Below, one piece after another: positions 41,696 to 50,172 of a DNA stretch of 64,000 nt. The translations under genes and the position numbers were made by a program. Under the pieces are notes generated by a model. That model did no database searches and had not been told where the DNA came from. It worked only from the letters and a program-made list of their open reading frames with translations. The number at the start of each line of letters is the position of its first letter. Position 1 is the stretch's first letter. Source of the DNA: Chitinophaga arvensicola (GTDB lineage Bacteria > Bacteroidota > Bacteroidia > Chitinophagales > Chitinophagaceae). The stretch spans positions 806,001 to 870,000 of the forward strand of contig NZ_FOJG01000001.1 in assembly GCF_900110835.1 (NCBI RefSeq), given 5' to 3'.

Positions 41696-44600
41696 CTACA
41701 AAACACCCCTGCTCATCTCTCCCAACACTTTCCTGTAATGCGCACTGTCCTGCAATACCGGCTCATGTCCCAGCAGGATCACCTGTTTTCGTGCACGCGA
41801 TAACGTTACCAACAGCTTACGGTCTACCTCGATCTCCGATTCATCCCAGTTAAACTGCCCCAGGCATTGTAAGGTCTGCACCTGTGCCGCATGATACACC
41901 GCCAGCGATACGATGATAATGTCGTTTTCAGAACCCTGAAACCGCTCTACGGTGTCTATGTTGATATCCTGTAACGCCTCGTCTTCGGCAATCAGCTCGC
42001 GGATCAGGCTGATCTGTGTTCTCCAGGGAGTTACCACCCCTACCGTATCTTTACTGAAACCCTTACCATGGCTGGCTTTGAGATGCTGTAATAACGATAC
42101 CACCCACTTCGCTTCTGTTTTATTCATCTTGGAAGTGGCTTCGTAAGGACTGTTAATAAACACCTTTCTGCCTAAAGACAATACCCGTTCCCAGCCCTGT
42201 TGCTGCTGATCCGGATACAGATCAAACCCGGCCCGCTGCTCAGCTCTTCCGGACGATAATTGCCCTGCATAGTAATGATTCACCAGGGCCGCAATACTGT
42301 CGTGCATCCGGAAATGCGTATTCAGCATACCCCAGGCATGGCGCCAGTGGCTCGTTTTGCAACGTTGAATAAGCCGTTCAAAAATAGAGGTCCGCAGATC
42401 CAGGATGCCCAGCTCCCGTAAGCACGGCGCTTTCACCTGGCAGAAGTATTCCTCCTGTGCTACTACTGGCGGTAACTGGTTCTGGTCGCCTATCAGGATA
42501 AATTTCCGGAACGGCATCAGTAGGCCAAGCAGCTGTGGCTCTGTTAGTTGTGAGGCTTCATCTACTATCAGCGTATCGGTAGGAATCCCCATCATAGTGA
42601 GTTGCTCCAGCCGCGTAGCCATGGTGGCTACAGTAGCCACAAATACGCGGTGGCCGGTAATATATTGCCTTGCCTCATCCAGAGAGCCTTCCAGGCAGTA
42701 TTTCCGGAGGGTTAGTGAGGCATCCGAATTACGGCCGCCCATCCGCAGGTGCGGAATCTCTTTGGCCGTGAGTTTAAGGCATATTTCCTCTACCGCTTTA
42801 TTGGTAAAGGCGACAATGATCACATACTGTTCCTGTTTCACCATCTCCCCTACGATAGTGGTGAGCAGGGACGAGGTTTTCCCCGTGCCTGGCGGGCCTT
42901 GCAGGAGATAATAATCCTGCGCTTCCAGGGCCTGTTTCACGATCTGTTCCTGGTTGGCATTAAACATCGCCGGGGTAGTGCGTTGCAAAGGATACCAGCG
43001 GGGCGTTTTAAGTCCCAGCAGCATTTCAGTGCGCTCCCGGTAACGTGGCGATAGTACATGGAAAAGAGACGCTGCGGCTGTCCAGTAATTGGATTCGTAA
43101 ATGTCATGCTCTATTATCCACTCATCGAAATGAAGGAAGAAGTCGAGCGTCATCTGGTGGTTATTCAGCGAGAAGCTCAGCTGATCTTTTCCAAGATCCT
43201 CGATCCTGCCCTTCAGCAGCTGTTGCTGCAGGGGCTGCAACTCCGTACTGGTGCGCGGGTAGATGATGGCCGTGTCGCCCTTCCGGAAGTTGTGGCTAAC
43301 GGGAACGACTATGTCAAATAAAACAGAGTTATTGAGAGCATCAAATTCCCGGAAGCGAAGCCCGGGGATAATATTGAAGCGGGAAAGCTTGTCTTTTTCA
43401 GCCTGCAACCATAAAGCAGCGAAGCCGTCGGCATCTTCCTCCCGGTTCATCTCGGAAAACATGCCGCATTTTGCCTGGAGATACTCCCGTAGCATAAAGG
43501 CGAGGAACTCGTGGTAGTAAGCCTTTGCTACCGGCGGAGCTGTTTGCCACGCCTGCTCAAACGTGGTGAAGTGGGCGGCGCTGAAAGAGGGTAATCCCAT
43601 GGCCGCTGCGGTAGTGATGGTAGAGAGTACTTCAAACTCGCATCCAGCCAGCCGCAGCAGCATACCAACTACTTCGTTGCGAAGCAGCAGCAGGTCGTTT
43701 TCCGTGTGATGGGTACTGCTTACGTTTCGCAGTGGTGTAGTAGTAGCGGCGGAGTACAGGATAGCGGAGCTACCTTTGCGGTGCCGGCCGAAGGCAGAGC
43801 GTAGCAGCAGGTTATACCCTACTACCTGCATTTCGTGGTTTTTCCAGGTATTATAGTCAGGGCATTTACCGCTTTTTAACTCGAATATTTCTTTCCGGTA
43901 TTCATCAGTATCATCTTCGGCCATGAGATCGAGCCGCCCTTGCAGGCCGTATTGCGCGGAGAAAAAGGTAGGCTCTATTCTTACAGGTTTATCCTTTAGT
44001 TCCTTTACGGTATTGTGGAGATTTCCCCAGTGTTGCTGTTTGATGTCGCGGAACATTTCGTTGATCTTCTCGCGACCATAGGCGGCCGCCTGTAGCACGT
44101 TTTCAGCGACAGCTTCTACAAACGAGGTCTTGAAATCTATTTCGCGGTTACGCAGCATTTCATCCAGCAGGGCGTTTACCAGGTTTCCCTTGAAGGCGGC
44201 CGGGCTGGATTGCTGGGGAGTAAGTTTTTTAACGAGATATAATAACCGGTTGGGTCCTTTATGGGTAAAGCATTCCGCCAGGTCGCTGATATCTATCAGC
44301 AGGTCTGGCTCCAGCACCACCTGGCTTTCGGCGGTGGTACTGTATTCGTGGCCTTGTGCGCCCTGGCGGCAATGAAGCACGTGAATGGTGTCGTATGGGC
44401 GCAGCAACCCATGCAAAGAAAGTACTGCTACGGGATCCATATGTTCCAGTTGCAACTGGAAATCGCCTTGTTCATCATTTTTTACGTCCAGCAGCAGGGT
44501 GTATTTTCCCAGGGTATTGGTTTGAAGTGCGCCTACCATGGTCACCATACATTTCAGCAGGGCCAGGCTGCCGGGGCGATGTTGCCAGGCGAGCGACAGC

Positions 44601-45019
44601 TTATGCGATCCTGTGGCGGTGTAAAGGCTGCTGAGCGTGGCTGGTGGCGTCACCTGGTAGCACCAGGCTACAGATTCGGTGAGCGCTTTTATGCAGAGCA
44701 GGTGTTCTGCGTCCTGCAAAGGAAACATTCCACGTGTAGCCTTATTGGTTAGTATGCGAAGGGCTGTCAGCTGCTGATGTATATCCGGCGGTACGGTTTG
44801 CCGGTCGAAATAAAACTGCATGCGTGCAAACAGGTTACCGAACGAGCGGGTTTCTTTCCGGGTGAGTTCCCGGAACAGCATCTCCAGTATTTGTTTGTAG
44901 TGACGGGTTTTATCTTCCGTATCCGGAATACTGTGGGCTTCTTTTATCCTGGCGTAAAACGCAGTTGCTGTGTGTAATGCCTGCATATCTGCAAGGTAAT
45001 GAATCGTTGCCGTTTGCAT
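41696..45019 (-). CDS. Dna2-like protein: PD-(D/E)XK nuclease fused to superfamily 1 helicase
   Basis: The start at 45019 (MQTATIHYLADMQAL) gives 1,107 residues. The open frame continues 177 codons further, but that part lies opposite proC and is spurious. A RecB/Cas4-type nuclease core lies near residues 360-405: GLQGRLDLM (Asp), EIFELKSGK (Glu-x-Lys) and HEMQVVGYNLLLR (the Q-Y helix). The helicase follows. Walker A is LLQGPPGTGKTSSLLTT near residue 705, motif II is VDEASQLTEPQLLGLL, and motifs IV-VI include NTHFRMH, VGVVTPWR, TVERFQGSENDIIIV and LLVTLSRAR. This order is that of eukaryotic Dna2 and related bacterial fusions that process DNA ends or flaps. Repair is likely; a defence role is possible. 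Confidence 0.85.
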   Translation of the reverse strand: MQTATIHYLADMQALHTATAFYARIKEAHSIPDTEDKTRHYKQILEMLFRELTRKETRSFGNLFARMQFYFDRQTVPPDIHQQLTALRILTNKATRGMFPLQDAEHLLCIKALTESVAWCYQVTPPATLSSLYTATGSHKLSLAWQHRPGSLALLKCMVTMVGALQTNTLGKYTLLLDVKNDEQGDFQLQLEHMDPVAVLSLHGLLRPYDTIHVLHCRQGAQGHEYSTTAESQVVLEPDLLIDISDLAECFTHKGPNRLLYLVKKLTPQQSSPAAFKGNLVNALLDEMLRNREIDFKTSFVEAVAENVLQAAAYGREKINEMFRDIKQQHWGNLHNTVKELKDKPVRIEPTFFSAQYGLQGRLDLMAEDDTDEYRKEIFELKSGKCPDYNTWKNHEMQVVGYNLLLRSAFGRHRKGSSAILYSAATTTPLRNVSSTHHTENDLLLLRNEVVGMLLRLAGCEFEVLSTITTAAAMGLPSFSAAHFTTFEQAWQTAPPVAKAYYHEFLAFMLREYLQAKCGMFSEMNREEDADGFAALWLQAEKDKLSRFNIIPGLRFREFDALNNSVLFDIVVPVSHNFRKGDTAIIYPRTSTELQPLQQQLLKGRIEDLGKDQLSFSLNNHQMTLDFFLHFDEWIIEHDIYESNYWTAAASLFHVLSPRYRERTEMLLGLKTPRWYPLQRTTPAMFNANQEQIVKQALEAQDYYLLQGPPGTGKTSSLLTTIVGEMVKQEQYVIIVAFTNKAVEEICLKLTAKEIPHLRMGGRNSDASLTLRKYCLEGSLDEARQYITGHRVFVATVATMATRLEQLTMMGIPTDTLIVDEASQLTEPQLLGLLMPFRKFILIGDQNQLPPVVAQEEYFCQVKAPCLRELGILDLRTSIFERLIQRCKTSHWRHAWGMLNTHFRMHDSIAALVNHYYAGQLSSGRAEQRAGFDLYPDQQQQGWERVLSLGRKVFINSPYEATSKMNKTEAKWVVSLLQHLKASHGKGFSKDTVGVVTPWRTQISLIRELIAEDEALQDINIDTVERFQGSENDIIIVSLAVYHAAQVQTLQCLGQFNWDESEIEVDRKLLVTLSRARKQVILLGHEPVLQDSAHYRKVLGEMSRGVL

Positions 45020-45074
45020 GGATGCGGCATTTGTTATACCTTTCTTAGGATTTATAATGTAATCTTCATTTTTT

Positions 45075-45872
45075 ATGTCAGCCAAAAAAATAGCCATTAT
45101 AGGTGGAGGAAATCTGGGATCGGCCATCGCCCAGGGATTGCTGAAGAGCGGTTTTTCTAAGGCCGGTGACATCACAGTTACCAAGCGCAACACCAGTACC
45201 CTTAAGGAACTGCGTGAGGCCGGGGTGCGGATTGAAACAGATAATGATATCGCCATCCGCGAAGCGGAAATAATTGTGGTGGCCTTGAAACCGTATAACG
45301 TACGGGAAGTATTGCAGGAATTCAGAGGTTCCTTTGACCCGGCAAAACATATATTGATCAGCGTAGTAACGGGTGTGAGTATCGACGACCTGGAACATGT
45401 GGTACCTGGTATGCCAGTAGTACGTGCCATGCCTAATACGGCCATTGCCATCCAGGAGTCTATTACCTGCATTGCGCACAAACATGCTACAGAAGAACAG
45501 ATCCGGTATATAAAAACCATGTTCGACCAGCTGGGTGCGACGGTGAGCATCGACGAAAAACTGATGGATGCCGCTACTGTGCTGGGTGCCTGTGGTATTG
45601 CCTATGCCCTGCGTTACATCCGGGCAAATATCCAGGGAGGAATTGAAATTGGCTTCGATGTGCGTACGGCCAGTCTGATTGCAGCCCAAACTGTGAAAGG
45701 GGCAGCGGAATTGCTGATCCGGGAAAACCGTCATCCGGAAGAGGAAATCGACAAGGTAACTACACCCAAAGGCTGTACGATTGCGGGATTAAATGAAATG
45801 GAACACCAGGGCTTCAGTTCTTCCCTGATCAAAGGGATCACGGCTTCCTATAATAAAATTGTGAAAGACTAG
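45075..45872 (+). CDS. proC: Pyrroline-5-carboxylate reductase
   Basis: The 265-residue protein has the N-terminal dinucleotide motif IIGGGNLGSAIAQGLL, the VVALKPYNV segment, the RAMPNTAI active-site stretch, and the C-terminal dimer domain with TTPKGCTIAGLNEME that carries the P5CR signature (conserved Thr and Gly). It catalyses the last step of proline synthesis, reducing pyrroline-5-carboxylate with NADPH. It is transcribed divergently from the nuclease-helicase gene and converges with sixA, overlapping it by four bases. Confidence 0.96.
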   Translation: MSAKKIAIIGGGNLGSAIAQGLLKSGFSKAGDITVTKRNTSTLKELREAGVRIETDNDIAIREAEIIVVALKPYNVREVLQEFRGSFDPAKHILISVVTGVSIDDLEHVVPGMPVVRAMPNTAIAIQESITCIAHKHATEEQIRYIKTMFDQLGATVSIDEKLMDAATVLGACGIAYALRYIRANIQGGIEIGFDVRTASLIAAQTVKGAAELLIRENRHPEEEIDKVTTPKGCTIAGLNEMEHQGFSSSLIKGITASYNKIVKD

Positions 45873-46363
45873 TCCTTACGGGGATACTCGAAGAAGAGAA
45901 ATTTTTTCTTTGCCAGGTCAAAATCCTTCCAGCTATCGGTGTCTGCCTGGATACCAAAGATACCGGTAGTAGGAACATTGTCTATCCGGATTTCCTCAGT
46001 GAGGTAATTGGCAAAGTCGGTGATGCCGGGGTTATGTGCAAAGATGGCCACTGCGCCAAAGTCGTCATCAATTTTCGTGATCACCTTGAGAAAAGTGGCT
46101 GCATAACAGAGATAAAGCTCCTCTTCCAGCAGGATGGCCTGTTTGGGATAGCTCCATTCATTCGCCATTATTTTAGCGGTGGTTCTGGCTCTTTTGGCCG
46201 GACTGGAAATGATTAACTCGGGTACCATGCCACGCGTAATGAGGCGCTGAGCCATTTCCGGCGCATTGGTTTTCCCGCGTTTATTCAGCGGCCTGTCAAA
46301 ATCATCCATGTCCGGATCAGTCCAGCTGGATTTAGCATGACGTATAAGTAGTAATGTTTTCAT
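45869..46363 (-). CDS. SixA-like phosphohistidine phosphatase
   Basis: The 164-residue protein has the RHG motif LLIRHAKSSWTDPD at the N-terminus with the catalytic His, the second Arg in SSPAKRARTTA, and the acidic/His residues in FAHNPGITDF near residue 115. It belongs to the histidine phosphatase superfamily in the short SixA form, which removes phosphate from His of phosphotransfer domains. The target protein is unknown. Bacteroidota carry this gene widely. It converges with proC (four-base overlap). Confidence 0.9.
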   Translation of the reverse strand: MKTLLLIRHAKSSWTDPDMDDFDRPLNKRGKTNAPEMAQRLITRGMVPELIISSPAKRARTTAKIMANEWSYPKQAILLEEELYLCYAATFLKVITKIDDDFGAVAIFAHNPGITDFANYLTEEIRIDNVPTTGIFGIQADTDSWKDFDLAKKKFLFFEYPRKD

Positions 46364-46510
46364 GGGCTGAAAACCGATAGTTAACTATAACGAAAATACA
46401 GATTTTACAGGAAGTTAACTTGTTAGACTTATACTGTTCGCCGTTCCGGGGTTATTTAAGATAAAATTAACATGGAAACATTTATTCATTTGAGAATAAA
46501 ATAAAAACAA

Positions 46511-46543
46511 AAAGGGCTGATCAGCATATGTGATCAGCCCTTT
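46511..46543. terminator. Intrinsic terminator of the PurF-type gene
   Basis: A 13-bp perfect stem (46511-46523 with 46531-46543, loop GCATATG) has A/T runs on both flanks and can work for both strands. It is 19 bases after the stop codon of the minus-strand PurF gene. Confidence 0.9.
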
Positions 46544-46561
46544 TTAATTCACTTTTATTGA

Positions 46562-48409
46562 TTAATATCCTCTTTCGTTTTTTCCTTCCATATAGTTCAT
46601 GAAGGCTTTATTTACCACGCGGTTGCCGCCCGGAGTAGGGTAATTACCGGTGAAGTACCAGTCGCCCAGGTTATTCGGACAAGCAGCATGCAGGCTTTCG
46701 ATAGATTGGTAGATCACTTCTATCTCCGCTTTGATACCGCCCGGGTTCAGTATTTCCGCGATTTTCGCAGAGATCTGTTCCGGTGTAAATGGTTTGTATA
46801 CGTTCTTCACCACGTTTTGAGCGTGGAGGGTGTTGGTGCGTTGCAGTTCCTTGCAGAGGCCATAAGCTTCGTTGAGGATATGTTCCTTGCCATGATCTTT
46901 CAGGAGGGCAATGGCAGCCTGGAAGGCAACGAAATCGCCCATCTTGCTCATATCGATACCGTAGCAGTCCGGATAGCGGATCTGTGGGGCAGAAGATACG
47001 ATGATGATCTTTTTGGGTCCTAAACGATCCAGCATTTTTACGATACTTTCTTTCAGTGTAGTACCGCGTACAATGGAATCATCTATTACCACGAGGGAGT
47101 CAATACCGGGTCTTACTTTACCGTAGGTGATATCGTACACGTGTTGTACCATTTCGTTACGGCTGGAATCTTCGGTAATGAACGTGCGCATTTTAACGTC
47201 CTTGGTAGCGATTTTATCGATGCGGATACGGCGGTTCACCATTTCGGAGAGCTTTTCCTCATCAAAGTCGTTACCCCAGGAGAGAATACGTTCTACTTTT
47301 ATTTTGTTGAGATATGCTTCCAGTCCTTTTAACAGGCCATAGAAGGCAACTTCAGCGGTATTTGGAATAAAAGAGAAGATGGTATTTTTCAGGTCGTTAT
47401 CGATGGCCTTCAGTACGGTGCCGGATAAATGACGGCCGAGGTCCGTACGTTCCTTGTATATTTTTTCGTCGTTACCACGGGAGAAGTAAATCCTTTCAAA
47501 GCTGCAGGCTTTACGTTCTTTGGGTTCGAGGATTTGTTCGATGCTGTATTCACCATTGTTTTTAACAATCAGTGCGCTGCCAGGCATCAGTTCCAGTACT
47601 TCGTTTTCGCCTACGTTGAAGGTGGTGCGGATGGCTGCTCTTTCAGAAGCGGCTACAATCACGTCTTCATTAATGTAGTAGTAAGAAGGGCGGATACCGT
47701 GTGCATCGCGGATCACGAAAGCATCGCCGGAGCCAATGAGTCCGCAGGTATGATAACCACCGTCGAACATGGAGAAAGCCTGCTGGAGGATCTTTTTGAT
47801 ATCCAGTTCTTTGCTGCCTTCATTGTCTTCTTTTGCGAGGAAGTGGTGTACTACTTCCAGCATGGCGGCCAGATCGCTGTTTTTGTGTACTTCACCTGGT
47901 TCCGCTTTAGAGAACTCAAACAGTTCGTCTGTGTTGATCAGGTTAAAGTTTCCTGCCATAGTCAGGTTACGCGCAGGAATGGTATTGTAGCGTACAAACG
48001 GGTGGCAGAGTTCCACGTTGTTTTTACCCTGGGTGGCATAACGGATATGACCCATCATGAGTTCACCGAGGAAACGTACATGGCCTTTCATCAGACCGGG
48101 ATATTTGGTAATTTCCGGTTGATATTTTTCTATCTCCTGTATCTCGTCACGTACTTTTGCGAAAATATCTCCGATAGCTTGTGGAGCTGCACTGCGGATG
48201 CGGTGCATAAAGGGAACGCCGGGTTCGGTGTTCAGTTTCACGGTAGCCAAACCAGCGCCATCCTGGCCTCTGTTGTGCTGTTTTTCCATGAGCAGGTACA
48301 GTTTGTTCAGCCCATAGAAAACACTCCCATATTTTTGTTGGTAGTAGGAAAACGGCTTTCTTAATCTTATAAATGCCAGACCGCATTCATGTTTGATCGC
48401 ATCACTCAT
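46562..48409 (-). CDS. Amidophosphoribosyltransferase (long PurF-type)
   Basis: The start at 48409 (MSDAIKHECGLAF) gives 615 residues. Cys9 is the expected nucleophile after removal of an eight-residue propeptide. An N-terminal glutaminase domain follows (EKQHNRGQDGAGLAT, HIRYATQG, MAGNFNL, RDAHGIRPSYY). The phosphoribosyltransferase domain carries LVVIDDSIVRGTTLKES, the PRPP-binding loop. It transfers ammonia from glutamine to PRPP in the first step of purine synthesis. The protein is about 110 residues longer than E. coli PurF, and Bacteroidota can have both a short and a long form. The minus-strand -7 element TACCTTTG lies at 48428-48435. Confidence 0.85.
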   Translation of the reverse strand: MSDAIKHECGLAFIRLRKPFSYYQQKYGSVFYGLNKLYLLMEKQHNRGQDGAGLATVKLNTEPGVPFMHRIRSAAPQAIGDIFAKVRDEIQEIEKYQPEITKYPGLMKGHVRFLGELMMGHIRYATQGKNNVELCHPFVRYNTIPARNLTMAGNFNLINTDELFEFSKAEPGEVHKNSDLAAMLEVVHHFLAKEDNEGSKELDIKKILQQAFSMFDGGYHTCGLIGSGDAFVIRDAHGIRPSYYYINEDVIVAASERAAIRTTFNVGENEVLELMPGSALIVKNNGEYSIEQILEPKERKACSFERIYFSRGNDEKIYKERTDLGRHLSGTVLKAIDNDLKNTIFSFIPNTAEVAFYGLLKGLEAYLNKIKVERILSWGNDFDEEKLSEMVNRRIRIDKIATKDVKMRTFITEDSSRNEMVQHVYDITYGKVRPGIDSLVVIDDSIVRGTTLKESIVKMLDRLGPKKIIIVSSAPQIRYPDCYGIDMSKMGDFVAFQAAIALLKDHGKEHILNEAYGLCKELQRTNTLHAQNVVKNVYKPFTPEQISAKIAEILNPGGIKAEIEVIYQSIESLHAACPNNLGDWYFTGNYPTPGGNRVVNKAFMNYMEGKNERGY

Positions 48410-48516
48410 GGCAGAAAATTGAAGTCGCAAAGGTACGCCAAAAAAGGAGAAAACCAGAAAGCGTGGTAAAGCTATCAGCATTTAAGGGTTAAATACCAGT
48501 TAAAGGTGGGCATAAA

Positions 48517-48557
48517 AAAAGCGGAGATAAAAGCTATGTGCTCTTATCTCCGCTTTT
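48517..48557. terminator. Intrinsic terminator of the SurA-type gene
   Basis: A 14-bp perfect stem (48517-48530 with 48544-48557) around a 13-base loop is flanked by A-rich and T-rich sequence, 16 bases after the chaperone stop codon. Confidence 0.85.
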
Positions 48558-48573
48558 ATAGCAGCAGGGCTGC

Positions 48574-49962
48574 CTATTGTTTGGCCAGGGATGCCATCCA
48601 CTGGCTGATGTGATTACATTGTTTGTATTCGTCATCTACATGTACGTAGAAGGTCGGGATCTTTTCGATGAGCCATTTGTTGATGGCTTCCGCGCGTTTA
48701 ATATCCAAAGTTCTTTGCTGGATGCGGGAGTAGTCATCGGTCAGGTTTTCCCGGTGTGGCTGGGTACGTGTTTTCAGGTAAACGATACGTACAGCGGTAC
48801 GGCCGTTTTCATCTGTAAACTGTACCGGAGCGGAGATCTGGCCTGGCTTCAGGGTATCGAGCATCATTACGATTTCTCTTTCTCCCGGATCATCTAGCTG
48901 ATCGATGGTGATGAGGGTGCTACCGTCGCCGGTTTTTGACTGGAGCATACCGCCGTCAAATTTGGCGCTTTGTGCATCGCTGTATTTCGCAACGGCTTCT
49001 GAGAAGGTGATTCTGCCTTTCAGGATGCTGGTACGGATAGAATCCAGTTTGGCAGTGTTGCTGGCCAGGTCGGATTTGGTAACAGCGGCTCTTACGAGGA
49101 TATGTTGAACCGTAACGTTATCGCCGTTACGTTTCAACATCATAATCAGGTGATAACCGTGTTGTGATTTCACTGGTGATGAGATCTCTCCTTCTTTCAG
49201 ACGGAATGCTGCTGCCAGGAAGTCAGGATCCCAGGTATTTTTATCGTTACGGTTCAGGGTATAAACGCCTTTGTTGTCCTTTACACCGGGATCCTCGGAG
49301 TAGAGGATGGCGAGAGAACCGAATTCAGATTCTTTATTTTGAACACGTTTCTTAAAATCCAGGAGACGGTCAATAGCGTACTGGTCCATTTCGCGGGTAG
49401 CTTTTGGCTGTAGCACAAGGGTACCAATTTCCAGTTCAGATTCGTAGAAGTGAAGGCTATCTTTAGGGATAGCGTCAAAGAAGCGTTTTACTTCTGAGGG
49501 GGTCACTTTCACGGGTTCGATGACTTTATTGCGCATAGCCTGTGCCAGCAAGCCTTCTTTGATGGGCTGGCGGAAGCGTTCGCGGAGCTGATAGATGGAG
49601 TAGCCGGTGATTTCTTTCATCTTCTCCTTACTACCATACATGGATTCGAAGTAGCGGATACGATTTTCCATCTGCGCTTCCACATCGCCGTCACTTACGG
49701 GTAAGCTGTCTCTTTCCGCCTGTAACACCATTACTTTCTGGGAAATCAGCATTTCCAGTGTTTTGCAGGCAGCATCAGGGGCCAGCGTACCGTCGACCGA
49801 GTTGTGCTGCTGATCGCTGAGTGCTCCGTCCATATCGGATTTGAGGATAATTTTATCCCCAACCACGCCGATAATCTTGTCTGCCACCAGTTTCTGCTGC
49901 TGGGCCGTAGAAGCTTGCCATAGCAGCAAAGCGCCTGCGGATAATGCTAAAAGTTTCTTCAT
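48574..49962 (-). CDS. SurA-like periplasmic peptidyl-prolyl isomerase
   Basis: The start at 49962 (MKKLLALSAGALLLWQAS) gives 462 residues with a signal peptide ending near STAQ. A SurA_N-type helical domain occupies about residues 25-165 (VADKIIGVVGDKIILKSDMD). Two parvulin domains follow. The first contains LAILYSEDPGVKDNKG and GEISSPVKSQHGYHLIMM, and the second VQHILVRAAV and VAKYSDAQSAKFDGG with PGQISAPVQF. It should help fold outer-membrane proteins in the periplasm. The C-terminal basic helix is typical. Neighbouring genes do not suggest a specific client. It is probably monocistronic. Confidence 0.9.
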   Translation of the reverse strand: MKKLLALSAGALLLWQASTAQQQKLVADKIIGVVGDKIILKSDMDGALSDQQHNSVDGTLAPDAACKTLEMLISQKVMVLQAERDSLPVSDGDVEAQMENRIRYFESMYGSKEKMKEITGYSIYQLRERFRQPIKEGLLAQAMRNKVIEPVKVTPSEVKRFFDAIPKDSLHFYESELEIGTLVLQPKATREMDQYAIDRLLDFKKRVQNKESEFGSLAILYSEDPGVKDNKGVYTLNRNDKNTWDPDFLAAAFRLKEGEISSPVKSQHGYHLIMMLKRNGDNVTVQHILVRAAVTKSDLASNTAKLDSIRTSILKGRITFSEAVAKYSDAQSAKFDGGMLQSKTGDGSTLITIDQLDDPGEREIVMMLDTLKPGQISAPVQFTDENGRTAVRIVYLKTRTQPHRENLTDDYSRIQQRTLDIKRAEAINKWLIEKIPTFYVHVDDEYKQCNHISQWMASLAKQ

Positions 49963-50084
49963 ACAAAAGCGGTAAAAACCAAAAATAACCATTTAAAAGT
50001 CAGTAGCATAGGGAAAGTCGATGGATTTAACAAAAGTTTAGATAAGCTGCCGGCTTTTAGCGATCGGCATCTTACTAAAAAAAA

Positions 50085-50131
50085 CAGCGAAGAAAACAAC
50101 GGGAATAAAGGGTCCGTTTTTTTCTTCGCTG
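50085..50131 (-). terminator. Nested hairpin in the infB-surA intergenic region
   Basis: CAGCGAAGAAAA (50085-50096) pairs with 50120-50131, and AACGG (50098-50102) pairs with CCGTT (50114-50118) inside it. It lies downstream of the main infB terminator and may be a backup. Confidence 0.6.
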
Positions 50132-50141
50132 CTGGTATGGT

Positions 50142-50171
50142 AAAGCGGGTAGCTGTTGGGCTACCTGCTTT
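50142..50171 (-). terminator. Terminator of the rimP-nusA-infB operon
   Basis: On the minus strand, a 12-bp stem with one G-U pair (50171-50160 with 50153-50142, loop CCAACA) starts two bases after the infB stop codon. It is GC-rich, and no long U-run follows. Confidence 0.7.
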
Positions 50172-50172
50172 G

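Noticed and set aside
45020-45550. 177-codon N-terminal extension of the nuclease-helicase frame
   Set aside because: It lies opposite proC, which has clear family motifs, and has no similarity to helicase N-termini.
47429-48364. 311-codon plus-strand frame opposite the PurF-type gene
   Set aside because: Shadow of a conserved enzyme; translation is Phe/Val-rich with no recognisable domain.
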